Shown: positions 1 through 10,405 of the stretch, in pieces
Layout of the letters: each line of letters starts with the position of its first letter
How positions within the stretch are numbered: position 1 is the first letter of the stretch
Assembly (NCBI GenBank): GCA_048213135.1
Contig: PS015038.1
Span: 201,735 to 249,515, forward strand
From: Reclinomonas americana ATCC 50394
Lineage: Eukaryota; Jakobida; Jakobea; Jakobida
Length of the DNA: 47,781 nucleotides
Direction: 5' to 3'
The notes under the pieces: generated by a model
The model's database searches: none
The model's input: only the letters and a program-made list of their open reading frames with translations
Told to the model about the DNA's origin: nothing
Position numbers and translations under genes: made by a program

Positions 1-899
1 GTCGCCGTGCAGGTCGCGGATACACATCCACAATGCGATCGACGGTGAATTCAGGTCCCAACAACGACGGCTCCGATCGTGGCGACACAGCATCCTCATC
101 AATCTCCGAGTTCTCGTACCACCCTCGTGGAGACTGCGACTGCGATGACGATGCTGACGACGACAATGACGCAGAGGACGACGAATCGAGAATGCGATTG
201 CGACCAAGAACGCGACCGCTTGCCCCAATCGATCCCCACGGTCCTCCGCCCCCAAAGCCCACTGTCGACGAGGCCACTGACGGTCGCGGAATACGCACTG
301 CCTGTGGTGACATGGACAGGCGACTGTGCCGACTACTGCGCGTACTGCCCGGACTAGCTGCTGGTGCGGCCTTCTTCGCCTTGGCCTTCTTCTCGCCCGA
401 CATGCTCTCAAACTGCAGTCGCGTGCGCTGCTCCAGGTTGCTGCTGGCCAAGTCGTACACACTGCTGCTCCGCTGCGACATGGGCGATAGAGGCGCGCGC
501 AAGGAGGAGGAGGAGGAAGACAAGGGCGGTGCGAGTGGAGGTGGCGGCTGGTGCCGCGGGAACACCGGACTTGCTGCAAAGTTGCGGAAGCGGATCACTA
601 CGCCTCCTCCCTCTTGCTCTTCCTGCGCGGAGGAGAGTGAGTGAGTGGAGCAGCACAGAAGCCGCTTGCTCACACACACGCACCTGCTCGTCATCATCGC
701 GTGGAGTGCGCAGGCCCATGCCGCGTCCCAGATCGTCCACATGCAGCTGCTCGTCGAGCAGTCGCCTCGGAGGCGGAGGAGGAGGAGGCTGTGAAGGAGG
801 AGCAGCTCGTGCAGAGGCACTTCTCACGCGTTCTGCCTCCTGTAACCGCCGACGCAGTTCGCCCAACACATCACTGACTTGTGCGTCGGCTGCACTCAT
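1..899 (-). CDS. Low-complexity protein with N-terminal helix, 3' end outside window
   Basis: The ATG is at 899 (reverse strand) and opens with a short amphipathic helix (MSAADAQVSDVLGELRRRLQ), then a proline run and acidic residues. One intron of about 60 bp follows the codons for DDDEQ (donor GTGCGTGTG, acceptor CGCGCAG near 626); phase is kept and the second exon stays open to base 1. The rest is rich in Ser, Pro, Ala and Lys/Ala (for example EKKAKAKKAAPAASP) with many Ser-Pro pairs, as in a disordered regulatory or cytoskeletal protein. I recognise no domain. The carboxy end is missing. It is divergent from the WD40 gene on the other strand. The reading frame is secure; function is unknown. 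Confidence 0.6.
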
Positions 900-1556
900 G
901 TTCTTCCCCAATGGTGACAATCTGCAACGGTCAATTGCTCTTTCTCCGTCCTCCTTCGCCATTGTTCCTTTGTTCATCTTTCCACACACACACACACGCA
1001 GTGGCGCTATTGTTGTGCACTGACACGCGCGCTCATCCCTTCGTCGCTCTACAGTCGACAATCGTTCATTGTGCGCATGTCAACAAGTTTGTTGCAAAGA
1101 GATTCCTCTCATCTTNNNNNNNNNNNNNNNNNNNNTTAGTCTCCTTTCTTCCGTCCTCCCTTCCGTCCACTTGTTCCTTTCGTTTCTATCTTTCCTACAC
1201 ACACACACACGCAGTGGCGCTATTGTTGTGCACTGACACGCGCGCTCATCCCTTCGTCGCTCTACAGTCGACAATCGTTCATTGTGCGCATGTCAACAAG
1301 TTTGTTGCAAAGAGATTCCTCTCATCTTCCCCTTCCTCGCCTTTCACGCATATGGTGTTTCCTTTGGCGAACGGCATGTGCGTGAGCAGCGACAGCCGCC
1401 AATAATGAGGCCAACCAACACACACGAAATGCCACTCGCATCTCAAATCCACCGCTCATCACTGCCAAACGCGTCTCCCGCGCACGCAACCGCGTATGCA
1501 ACGTCTTGTGTGATGATTGCATTTGCTTTTCTCTTCATAGCGCACGCGAAGACAAC
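900..1556. promoter_or_regulatory. Divergent intergenic region with CA repeats and a gap
   Basis: This is the shared 5' region of the leftward gene (ATG 899) and the rightward WD40 gene (ATG 1557). It holds CA repeats, a 20-N gap and a 118-bp perfect direct repeat flanking that gap. A CTTCATAG acceptor-like sequence just before 1557 could end an intron in the WD40 5' leader. No convincing coding exon is visible. Confidence 0.45.
998..1328. repeat. 118-bp direct repeat flanking an N gap
   Basis: Bases 998-1115 and 1211-1328 are identical, each preceded by a CA tract; the N run is 1116-1135. Perfect identity right up to the gap edge points to an assembly overlap that was not merged, though a real tandem duplication cannot be excluded. 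Confidence 0.8.
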
Positions 1557-3733
1557 ATGGCAGTTGCCGCACATCGTCATCGCTATCACCACTCGGCCTC
1601 GGGTGACCACATGCCACTCTTTCACCATCATGCGCCCGCCATGATGATCTCTCCTCCGTTGGCGTTTTACACTGCCACCACAACCATTGCATCATCATCG
1701 TCATCGACGACATCATCAGCGGCGGTGTCTCGCAAGGCGCACCACCCGTCGCCACCACCGCGCAAGCTCAAGAAGCCGGCCATTGCGACGACAGGATTTG
1801 GCGTGTCGTGTTTGTGTCGGCGGAGAGGTTGCTCGACGGCGGATTTGACCATCAACTGTGACGAGGAGCGCGAGGATTCGGTGGAGGACTTCTACTTGCC
1901 CGAGTCGCCCTCGTCTGCGTCGGATCTGGTGTTGTGGTCGTCGTCGTCGGCCTCGGAGGTCTCGTCGCCGTCTGCGTCGCCGACACCGCGACAGCTGCTC
2001 AGTGTGTCGTTTGGCGAGGAGCTCACAGAGGAGGAGGAGCGGCAGTGTCGTGAGCTGCTGCGACAAGTCATGCAGGCGCGACGACAGGTGCGTGCGTGCG
2101 TGTGGCTTGTGTGTGAGGTTGTGTTTGGCGCAAGTCGTCCTTATTTGGACTTGGATCACACAGAACTTTGTGCCATCGGTGGGCTTCCTGCCAATGCCCG
2201 AGACGATCGTGCCTCCGGCATGTGTCGCTCGCACGCCGACCGCCTGCGTGTGCGGTGGTGATTGCGCATTGCCACAGGCGCGCGTCACGATTGACATGAC
2301 GACGGGAGTGTATCACAGCGCGCGTTCGGATTTGCGTGTGGCGGTGGTGCCCGACGTGCATCCGGGCATCGTTCATCGCCTGCCCGCCGATGCGCCGTGC
2401 GTGCCGGTGCCGCTGGCGGTGTCGGCCGACGGGAAGCGCATTGCGGTGGCCGGCGCAGCGGGTGGCGGCGCCAAGGACATTGTGAGCTCGGCGTCGCTGG
2501 ACGAGTTGTCGCTGCCGCGGCACACGGTGGTGGCCGGTGCGGCTGCCGATGCGTTGACGTTTGTGGCCGACTCGCACGCGGTGCTGGCCGTGTCGACCGA
2601 CGCCGCGCTGACGGTGCTGAGTGCGGACTCGGGCGAGCGCGAGCTGCTGCACAATGAGCTGCCGATGGTCAACTTACCGTTGTGCTGCGTGGCCGTGTCG
2701 CCCGACTACCGGCAGACGGTGCTCGGCGACGCCAGTGGCATGCTGACGGTGTTCCAGGAGGCGGCCAGCGATGACAAGAGCAGCGACACGTTTGCGCAGC
2801 AGGTGCACACGCGCTCACGATCGCGGGTGTGTGCCGTGGCCTTTTCGCCCGACGCCCGCGATCTGGCGTGCACAAATCGCGACGGCACCGTGAGCGTGTG
2901 GTTCGGCTTCAACCCCATGTCGCCGGCGGACTTTGCCGACTCGGTGGTCAGTGGTCCGCCGCCGTCACGTGTGCTGTCGAGGCCGCAGGGTGGACGGCCC
3001 GACATTGGCTTTGCGCCGCTGGCGTGGAGCCCGGTCGGCAAGCGGCTGCTGGTCGGTGAGTACAGCCGCTCATCGCCGTGCTCGCTCCTCATGTGGCACC
3101 TGGACCAGCCGGGCACCTTGCCGGTGGTCAGCGTGGCGCACCCAGGCACCGTCACCAGCGTTGGCTGGATGCTCGACAACGCCTCGCTGTGCGTCAGCTG
3201 CTCCTCTGACATGACGCTCAGCACGTGGTGCGCCGCCGACCTCACCCGACTCCAGACCGTGCACCTGCGATCGGCACCACCGCGCATGTTGGCACTGCCG
3301 ACGCGGAACAGATTTGCTCCGGCACTGGCCACCTTGCCGGCGCACTCGAACAGCCTGGTGGTCTCTGCCGGCGGCTCCCTCATCAGCGTCTTGAATAGTG
3401 CGTTCAACACCCCTCCTCTCTCTTCTTTCTTCTCCTCCTTCCGTCTTCTCACTTGCCTGCTGTGCAGTTGTCGGCGTCGACGTCGAGGTTGGTGACTGCC
3501 GGCGCGCCGTGGAGGCCGTCCGCGCGTTGCTGCCACTGGACGACGACGACACGCAGATGGATGCCGAGAGCAGTAATGACACCGACGACAGCCGTCGCAT
3601 GTGGGCCGACAGCGATCCACGGCTATCGCTCGTCCTCATTGTCATGAACGCCTTCATGCTGGAGGAGGCCCGACTGCACGCGCTGCGATTCCGCTACCAC
3701 AAGATGGCCGCGGCGCAGCTGTCGCCGTCATAG
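1557..3733 (+). CDS. WD40 beta-propeller protein
   Basis: Three exons (1557-2087, 2278-3397, 3468-3733) join in phase to give 638 residues. The first ~170 residues are low complexity (His-rich, then Ser runs) and end in an acidic helix (ELTEEEERQCRELLRQ). The second exon contains at least five propeller blades with the usual strand-turn pattern, for example AVAFSPDARDLACTNRDGTVSVW, AWSPVGKRLLVGE and SVGWMLDNASLCVSC. The C-terminal exon has an acidic DDDD stretch and a helix. WD40 proteins are scaffolds; the partner cannot be named from the sequence. ALADIN-like nucleoporins were considered but there is no specific match. The stop is only 33 bp before the next gene's ATG. Confidence 0.75.
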
Positions 3734-3766
3734 CCCGTCACCTACTAATGAACCAATCCCCAATTA

Positions 3767-4383
3767 ATGTTGTTATCGCTGCGAAGTTGTCCTCGTTGCA
3801 TCGCTTTCTCTTTGTTGTCGCGTCGATGCTGGCTCACTTTATCGGTGGGCGACACGTGGTAGCCGGCTCCGGGGCCCTCTTTGCACTGAGCGTGTTGCGT
3901 TGCATCGTTTCTTGCGCGCGCGCGTGCAGCAGTTGTCTCACCCCTCCTCCCGAGCAGGCGCTCCTCACGACGCTTCAAGTGCGCCCACTTTGACCTCGTC
4001 GCCACGCACCTTCCCGCGCCCCCACCCGCCCCTCGCCCGNNNNNNNNNNNNNNNNNNNNCTCCCCGCCTCCGCAGCCGCTCTCCGCCAACTCGGCATCCT
4101 CTGCGCCATCAAACACACCAGCAAACGCGCAGTCGATCGCAATCGCATTCGCCGTCGACTCCGCGCAGTGTGCGCCCCACTGTTGGCCTCCGCGGTGCGA
4201 CCCAACACGGGCGTGGTGCTGCTGGCGCGACTGAGCGCGCGCGATGCACCGTTTGCGGAACTGCAGCAGCTTGTGCGCAGTGGATTGGAGCACACTGGGG
4301 TGTTGATGACGACGGCGAGTGCGCGGACGTCGCCTTCGTGGGCCTGCAAAGGGCACGAGACCGACGACGTCGAGGAGGAGTGA
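3767..4383 (+). CDS. rnpA-like: Bacterial-type RNase P protein component (RnpA), probably mitochondrial
   Basis: RnpA is the basic protein that helps the catalytic RNA of bacterial RNase P trim pre-tRNA 5' ends. The C-terminal block (4060-4383) reads LRQLGILCAIKHTSKRAV, then DRNRIRRRLRAV; KRAVDRNRIRRRLR fits the family's RNR signature at every position. It is followed by VVLLARLSARDAPFAELQQL, matching the last strand and helix of the fold. My 5' model is exon 1 at 3767-3855 and exon 2 from 3958 (donor GTGGTAG, acceptor CCGAGCAG, phase 2), giving RRFKCAHFDLVATHLP for the first strand. The first 26 residues have several Arg and no acidic residue, like a mitochondrial presequence. A 20-N gap (4040-4059) lies between the two blocks, so length there is unknown. 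Identity is strong; the exact start is less sure. Confidence 0.78.
4040..4059. other. Assembly gap (20 N) inside the RnpA gene
   Basis: The reading frame changes across the gap (positions 2 mod 3 before it, 1 mod 3 after it), so the true length is not 20 or an intron lies there. Confidence 0.95.
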
Positions 4384-4480
4384 AGTGGCGTCGGCGGGGA
4401 GAGGAGCATTGTCATGAAGCGTCTCTAGTCCTGTCGGTGTGTATCTTTGTCAACGAAACGCGCACACGCACACGCACACA

Positions 4481-5434
4481 ATGGCAGTGTTCTCTTTGTA
4501 TGTGGTCAACAAGGCCGGTGGTCTCATCTACCATCGCACCTTTGTAAAAGACGGTGAGTGGCATGAGTGATCCTCTCACTCACATTCATTCTCTCTCTCT
4601 CTCTCACTCATTCTCTCTCTCTCTCTCTCACACACTCACCCGCCTTCACTCTCACACTCTCTCACCTCTCCCTCTTTCTGTCTCTCTCTCTCTCTGTCTC
4701 TCTCTCCCTTGTCTGCTTCTCTCCCCTTGTCACGCATTGCCTTCTCTGTCTCCTTCTTCCTCTCTCTTTCTCATTCTTCCCCCCCGTCTCTCCTCTTCTC
4801 CCACTCTCACCTCTCGCTAAGTCAAACACGCTCCCTTCTCCTTCTCCCACTCTCACCTCTCGCTCAGTCAATGACACTCCCTTCTCTTTCTCCCATTGTC
4901 CCTTCTCTTCTCTCCTCTCTCCTCCCCTTCTCTCTCACGCCTTCCCCTTCTCTCTCACGCCTTCCCCTCTTCTCTCACCCTTCCCCTTCTCCTCCCCCCT
5001 CACCCTTCTCCCCCTTTCCAGTCAAGCTGTTCGACGACAACACCTACTTGCGCGTGGCATCCACCTTCCACGGCATGCACGCCATTGCGCGGCAGCTGTC
5101 GCCGACCAAGGGCTCCTCGGGCTTGTCGTCTGTGCAGGCCGACACCTTCAGCATGCACTGCTTCCAGACACTGACTGGTGGGTGATTGTTGCGCTCTCTC
5201 TCTCCTTGTACTCCGACCTTCTCTGACTCTCTCTCTGAACCAGGCACCAAGTTCTTTGTGGTGGCCGACTTGCATGCGCGCGACGTGGAGAGCCTGCTCC
5301 AGAATGTGTACGAGGTGTTTGTGGATTACGCCCTCAAGAACCCCTTCTACGAGGCCGAGATGCCGATCCGCTGCGAGCTCTTCGACATCAACCTCGACGC
5401 CACCATTGCCGGGTACAACTCCAAGGCACTCTGA
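4481..5434 (+). CDS. TRAPPC4: TRAPP complex subunit 4 (Trs23/synbindin)
   Basis: Three exons (4481-4553, 5022-5177, 5244-5434) keep phase and give 139 residues. The start [19 protein letters not shown] and the end ([19 protein letters not shown], then ELFDINL) are the conserved edges of the synbindin longin-like fold. TRAPPC4 is a core subunit of the TRAPP Rab1/Ypt1 exchange complex in ER-Golgi transport and autophagy. The length matches the short form seen in plants, without the PDZ-like insert of the ~219-residue animal and yeast proteins. Intron 1 (4554-5021) is a pyrimidine-rich CT microsatellite. The gene converges on LIG4; the two stop codons are 53 bp apart, so the 3' UTRs must overlap or be very short. 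Confidence 0.93.
4575..5020 (+). repeat. CT-rich microsatellite filling TRAPPC4 intron 1
   Basis: The intron is almost wholly CT/CCTT/CTCA low-complexity sequence ending in CTTTCCAG. Long open frames across it are repeat artefacts. Confidence 0.85.
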
Positions 5435-5487
5435 TGAAGATTGTTGTTGTTGCTGTTGTTCCATAAGTGTATCGTGTATTGTGTGCT

Positions 5488-8400
5488 TCATTCATCGTCG
5501 GCATCCATGGCCGTGGCCTGCTGGTGCACGCCACTGCCACTACCGCCGCCGTCCTCGTCCTCCTCGCCCTCGCCGTCGTGGAGACCGAGTGTGTGCGGGT
5601 CCACCAAGTAGGGCGTCTCGTCGAGGCGCTTCATGCTGGCAATCGAGTCGTCGACCCACGCGCGGTACACGAACTTGGGTCGAGAGCGCACGCACAACTG
5701 GCGCAGCGATGGCAGGCGCCACGTGTCGAGCGAATCGCACACAACGTGCGTGATGATGGTGCTCGGGTTCGTCTCGATGGTGGCACCGTGCGCCGACAGC
5801 GCAATTGCCGTCTCGTTCAGCCAGCTGTCCTCGATGCGAGTCGACGGGTCACTGCAGGAGAAACCGGTGAGTCCGGAACGCACGCAGTGCAAGAGAGGCA
5901 CGAGCGGATAACGCAACCCGAGTTCGACAAAGGCGTCGACGTAGAAGATGAGGGGCGAGAAGATGCTGGTCTCGGGCATGCAACCGGTCTCCTCGTACTG
6001 CTCCATCTGCCACCAGTCGCGGCCGGCCGGCTGGCGATGCAAGCAAGATTCAAAACAAAGGACATGGTGTATGAAGGCACAAAAGCACGCACGCAACATC
6101 GTCGGGCGGTCGCGGATAGTCGACCATGCGGGCAAACACGGCACGCAGTTCATCCGTACTGACTGGCTCCATGTACGAGTCGCCGTACTTGTCGGAGAGC
6201 ACCTTGAAGGCCTCGCTGGTCTTCGGCGACGTGTAGATCATCCACCTGCAAGCAACGGTTAAGTGTGAAGAAGAAGACAGTCGCCCCTTCCCTTCACGAC
6301 TCAACTTTTCCGAGAGTGGCACCCGCTGGCGTCGATTGAGGCACTCGGCGAACCAGTCCAGCTTGACAATGTCGACAGGGCGAAAGACGCCGGTCTCGAA
6401 GCCACGAATCACGTCCTTGACTCGCACGTCTGTTGAAGGGAAGGGAGGTGAATAAACAAGAGAGACAGGAGGGACAAGAAACCATCGCAACTGTTGGAGC
6501 TGGCGAGCATAATGTTGGTGGTCGGCGTGCACTCCTGCGTCTTGCGGCCACCGTACTTGACGATCAGTTCCTCCACTCGTGCCTTGCCCGTGCGTCCATC
6601 GGTCGACTCCAGCGGGCCCTTTGTGTAGTTGATCTTGGAGTCGACATAGAGAACGACTGGAGGGACACAGCAGTGTGTGTGAGATCCAGCGTTTCATCCC
6701 ACTCTTCCCCTTCCAACGCACCAAACTCGTCGCCACGGAAGACGTTGCCCTGCACCTCCACACGCGACGTGTCCGTGTCGCGAAACTGCGGTGCAATCAT
6801 CAACGCCTGACGAGTACGCGGCGCCACGTTCCGACGCTTGCTGGCCGTCTCGTCGGGCAGGTACTCGCCCGTCCTCTTGGCGTTCGTGCCGAGCAGGCCG
6901 TTCTGCGACTCGGAATCGTGCACGAGCACCATGTACTCTGCGTGTTGAAAGCGATGAGCAGTTGCGGTGATGGTACCAAAAACACACGCACACTCTCACG
7001 CACCGTCCAGCGTCAGCGAGTCACGCCAGTCCTTGTCGTGACGCACTCGCATCATGCGCGGAAAGCGCAAGGTGTAGCCAGTGCGGAACTTGTCGGTGGT
7101 GATAATGGAGTAGCCGCGTACTTGCAGCACGATGGATCTGTGCATGCAGGCAACCAAAAGAGTGAGCACAAGGACTCTCCTCCCTGTGTGCCTACCACAC
7201 GACGAAACTTGTCGGCTGGGATCCACACCGACGGCACATCGTTGGCGGCCGGCCGCCAGCCTGCAGTAAGATGATAGAGGTGTAAGAGAAAGAGGTAAGA
7301 GTGGACGCAGGGGGTNNNNNNNNNNNNNNNNNNNNNNNNNNNNNNNNNNNNNNNNNNNNNNNNNNNNNNNNNNNNNNNNNNNNNNNNNNNNNNNNNNNNN
7401 NNNNNNNNNNNNNNNNNNNNNNNNNNNNNNNNNNNNNNNNNNNNNNNNNNNNNNNNNNNNNNNNNNNNNNNNNNNNNNNNNNNNNNNNNNNNNNNNNNNN
7501 NNNNNNNNNNNNNNNNNNNNNNNNNNNNNNNNNNNNNNNNNNNNNNNNNNNNNNNNNNNNNNNNNNNNNNNNNNNNNNNNNNNNNNNNNNNGCTATGAGA
7601 ACGGTGATACTCACAGAGAGGAGCGCAACCACACGCAACAGCAGAAATTCTCGTCCTCCAACACCTCGTCTCCGTCGGCCAGCAATCCTGTGCATCGACA
7701 GGCGAGAGTGTGTGAGCATGGCGGAGCTGTCACTCACCAGAGGCGTGCACACTTACCGTGCGATCGGTTGGCACCAAACTTCTTGAAGGTGCCCGCCTGC
7801 TTGCTGTACACCATCATCTCGCCGTCGAGGATGCAGCTGTTCTGGCCCATTCAGTGTGCAGCTCGCTGCTGTTGTCTATTTGCACAGGCGATGATCTCAC
7901 CTCTGCACCTTGTCGCTGAGACGCGACTTGAGCACGTCCACGTAGCGAGAGTAGAATCGGTCGTAGGCGTGCCCGTTCCTGCACCAGCACAGATGAGTGA
8001 CACGAAGAGAAGACAACGGATGCCAACAAGTACACACACCTGGAGAAGAAGCGGATCTTGTGGCCCTCGATGTGCACCTGGATGCGCTCGCCGTCGTACT
8101 TGAGCTCCCACGAGAGCTCCTCCGGACGCGAGCCCTGCAGCGCGCCACAAACATGGGCGGATGCATCGTCACCGTCTTCTCGGGGACGAGCGAGACGCAA
8201 CTTTATCCGTGCCACGCAGCAAATCGTCAATGTGTCGCACGTCGCGCAGTGGTGCCGCCAGCATGGGTCGCACGCAGGCGAACAGGCGAATGGGCTGTGT
8301 AGGGTGTGAGATGGTGCGACCACAATCCAAAGAACCACCGCCCGCCACGCTCACCGTCTGATCCAAATGGAACGCCCGATCGCGACACTTGACAGCCACC

Positions 8401-9377
8401 TCTTGCAAATCGGAACACGCACTGTGCAGCTTCTCGGCATCGGTGTGGTACGCCTTGAGCATGGTGGCGTGGTTGACGCCCATCTTCATTTCTGCGAGAC
8501 GAGAGTGAGTAACAGGGGAGTGGGAAGCGAACGCGATCGGCTGCGTAACCCTTCAAGATGATGCGCATGAGCCAGCGTTGCTCCAACGGCGTCGTCTTCT
8601 GCAACAGCGTGAAGAGGTGTTCACGCTTCTTGGCCGGCTCCGGCGCACTGGCCAGCTCGTCCAGCATGTGGTTCACATCGGCCACCGTCAGCGTCGATTG
8701 CTGCGTCGACAGTGTCGACATGACTTTGTACACCACGTCGGAAAAGTAGGCCGTCTGTGATGGCAGCACAGTGAGCACTCCCATCCCTCCCTTTCACCCA
8801 AAGAGCATCACGAAACATTGGAGCGGAAGCCGCCTCCAGTGCCATCCTTCCAGTACATCAGGCTGCGCGCCTTCTCGCTCGTCTTCGGCAGCTGGTACAA
8901 GTCGATGATCATGTGCGCGATCTTCTTGTCCTTCAGGCCGTACGTTCCACGCAGAGCCTCATCCAGCTGCATGCAGTGTTGGTGAGTGAGGGAGGGGANN
9001 NNNNNNNNNNNNNNNNNNGGCTGCAGACCACAGGCAACAAACCTCGGGCATGAAGAGTCGCAGGAAGGGATGGGTGGATCCGTCGCGCACCGAGTCGATG
9101 AACTTGGTGAACACCTCCAGCTTCTTCTTGCTGCCCTTGGTGGCGAGGATCTTCTCGAACACACTGCAACCGGAGATACAATGTGGGCACTTTGGTCGCG
9201 CCACTTGAAGTCACACTTTTACGACACCAATTGAACCCCACCACCACCACCACCACGCAACTTGCAGAGACTCACAAAGAGCACAGTCTTGTCGCGCTCA
9301 CGCAGACCGGGCGGGTCTTGCGCACGAGTGTGCCCACGCGATGAGGACCCGGAGGCAGCAGAGGCCGCTGCCGACAT
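5488..9377 (-). CDS. LIG4: DNA ligase IV (ATP-dependent, NHEJ), interrupted by a gap
   Basis: The ATG is at 9377. The N-terminal alpha-helical domain spans exons 9377-9262, 9163-9043, 8966-8817, 8754-8550, 8491-8355 and 8294-8202. The adenylation motif WELKYDGERIQVH (8134-8040; nucleotidyl-acceptor Lys in KYDGER) is followed by FFSRNGHAYDRF and NSCILDGEMMVYS. Motifs beyond this fall in the 276-N gap (7316-7591). After it come IVLQVRGYSI and TGYTLRFPR, the end of the OB fold, then BRCT-type segments (YVDSKINYTKG, VKLDWFAECLN, YGDSYMEPVSTDEL) and a C-terminal BRCT ending near 5488 with an acidic tail. LIG4 with XRCC4 seals double-strand breaks. At least 15 exons. The junction 7196/7137 beside the gap does not keep phase in my reading. 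Confidence 0.93.
7316..7591. other. Assembly gap (276 N) in LIG4
   Basis: The gap replaces the middle of the ligase core (end of the adenylation domain and start of the OB fold). About 200 residues are absent, more than 276 bases can hold, so the N length underestimates the missing DNA. Confidence 0.9.
8999..9018. other. Assembly gap (20 N) in a LIG4 intron
   Basis: The gap lies between exons 9163-9043 and 8966-8817 and does not affect coding sequence. Confidence 0.9.
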
Positions 9378-9472
9378 GGTCTCCTCTCGCTCAATGCACA
9401 CGAACGAAAACTTGACTAATGTAAAGAGGGACAACTCGATGTCGACGTGCCCTTCTTTTTTTCCGCTTTCAT

Positions 9473-10248
9473 TCAGAGGTTGGTGAGTCGATGCAAGAGG
9501 GCGTACTCGAGCAGTGCACTCTCCAACTCGGCGGTGCGTTCGGTCAGCTGATCACGCTGCGAGAATACGCGAGTCAGCACCAAGTCGACCGACGTCGACT
9601 TTGTGCACACACCTCCTCTTGCAACGCTGTGCTGCGTTGCTCCTGGTCGACCAGTCGACGGCGGAGTGCATACTGCTGCTGGTACAGCGAACGTAGATGC
9701 GCGGGCGTTGACGCTTGCGGCAAATCAACGTCGACGTCGATGACAGTGGCCGATGAGCTAGAATGCACAGCAGGCGCGTGGCTCGTGCCCGGTCGTCGCT
9801 CCAGCATCTCCCGCACGAAGGCACTCACGAACGCCGAGTTTCCTGTGGCCGGAGCAGCAGCCGCAGCAGTGGAAGTGACGATCACAGGCGCGGGTGGCCT
9901 CTTGTCGTCGTCGTCGTCATCGTGGATGAGCGGAGACAAGGGCGACTCGGGGTCACTCTCGTCCATCTCCATTGGCGCATCATAGATGTCGTCCTCCTCC
10001 GCCTGCTCTCTCCGTCGAGCTTGTGGTGGTGGTGGCGCAGTGGTCTTCAGTCGTTGAATGTCCAACGAGGCACTGGCGACGACACTCGACACTGTCGCAC
10101 TGCGCGACGCAGCATCGCCTCCCGTGGAACGACGCATGCGCTCAAAGAACTCACGCTGTTGGCGCTCTCGGGCACTGCCACCACCATGGCCACCACCACC
10201 ACCACCTCCACGACGAGTGTCGAGAACAGAACTGTGTATGCGAGGCAT
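9473..10248 (-). CDS. Small disordered protein with C-terminal coiled coil
   Basis: Two exons (10248-9613, 9556-9473) join in phase for 239 residues. The N-terminus has a Gly/His-rich stretch, the middle is acidic (EEDDIYDAPMEMDESDPESP, then a run of Asp) and Ala-rich, and the C-terminus is a heptad-like helix (LRSLYQQQYALRRRLVDQEQ continuing through RDQLTERTAELESALLEYAL). The coiled coil suggests an adaptor or chromatin-associated protein. No family is recognised. The stop lies 95 bp upstream of the LIG4 ATG on the same strand, and the ATG 157 bp from the esterase stop. Confidence 0.7.
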
Positions 10249-10405
10249 GAGAAGGAGAGAGAGAGAGAGATAAAGATGGAGCGTGAGTGAGGCAACAAGA
10301 GGGGCACCGTGCAGAGCCACCGGACCAGCGCTGCATGGGAAGAAACACACAGGTTCAACTGGACGACTTCGCACGAAAGTGACGTGGCATTCATTTTGTT
10401 TGTCC

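Noticed and set aside
2068-3657. Several long minus-strand frames opposite the WD40 gene
   Set aside because: They are shadows caused by GC-rich third positions; the plus-strand frame has propeller motifs and correct splice phases.
3767-4383. RnpA as bacterial contamination
   Set aside because: The gene sits within eukaryotic genes 33 and 97 bp away, appears to have an intron, and has a presequence-like start. A misjoin at the N gap remains possible for one half only.
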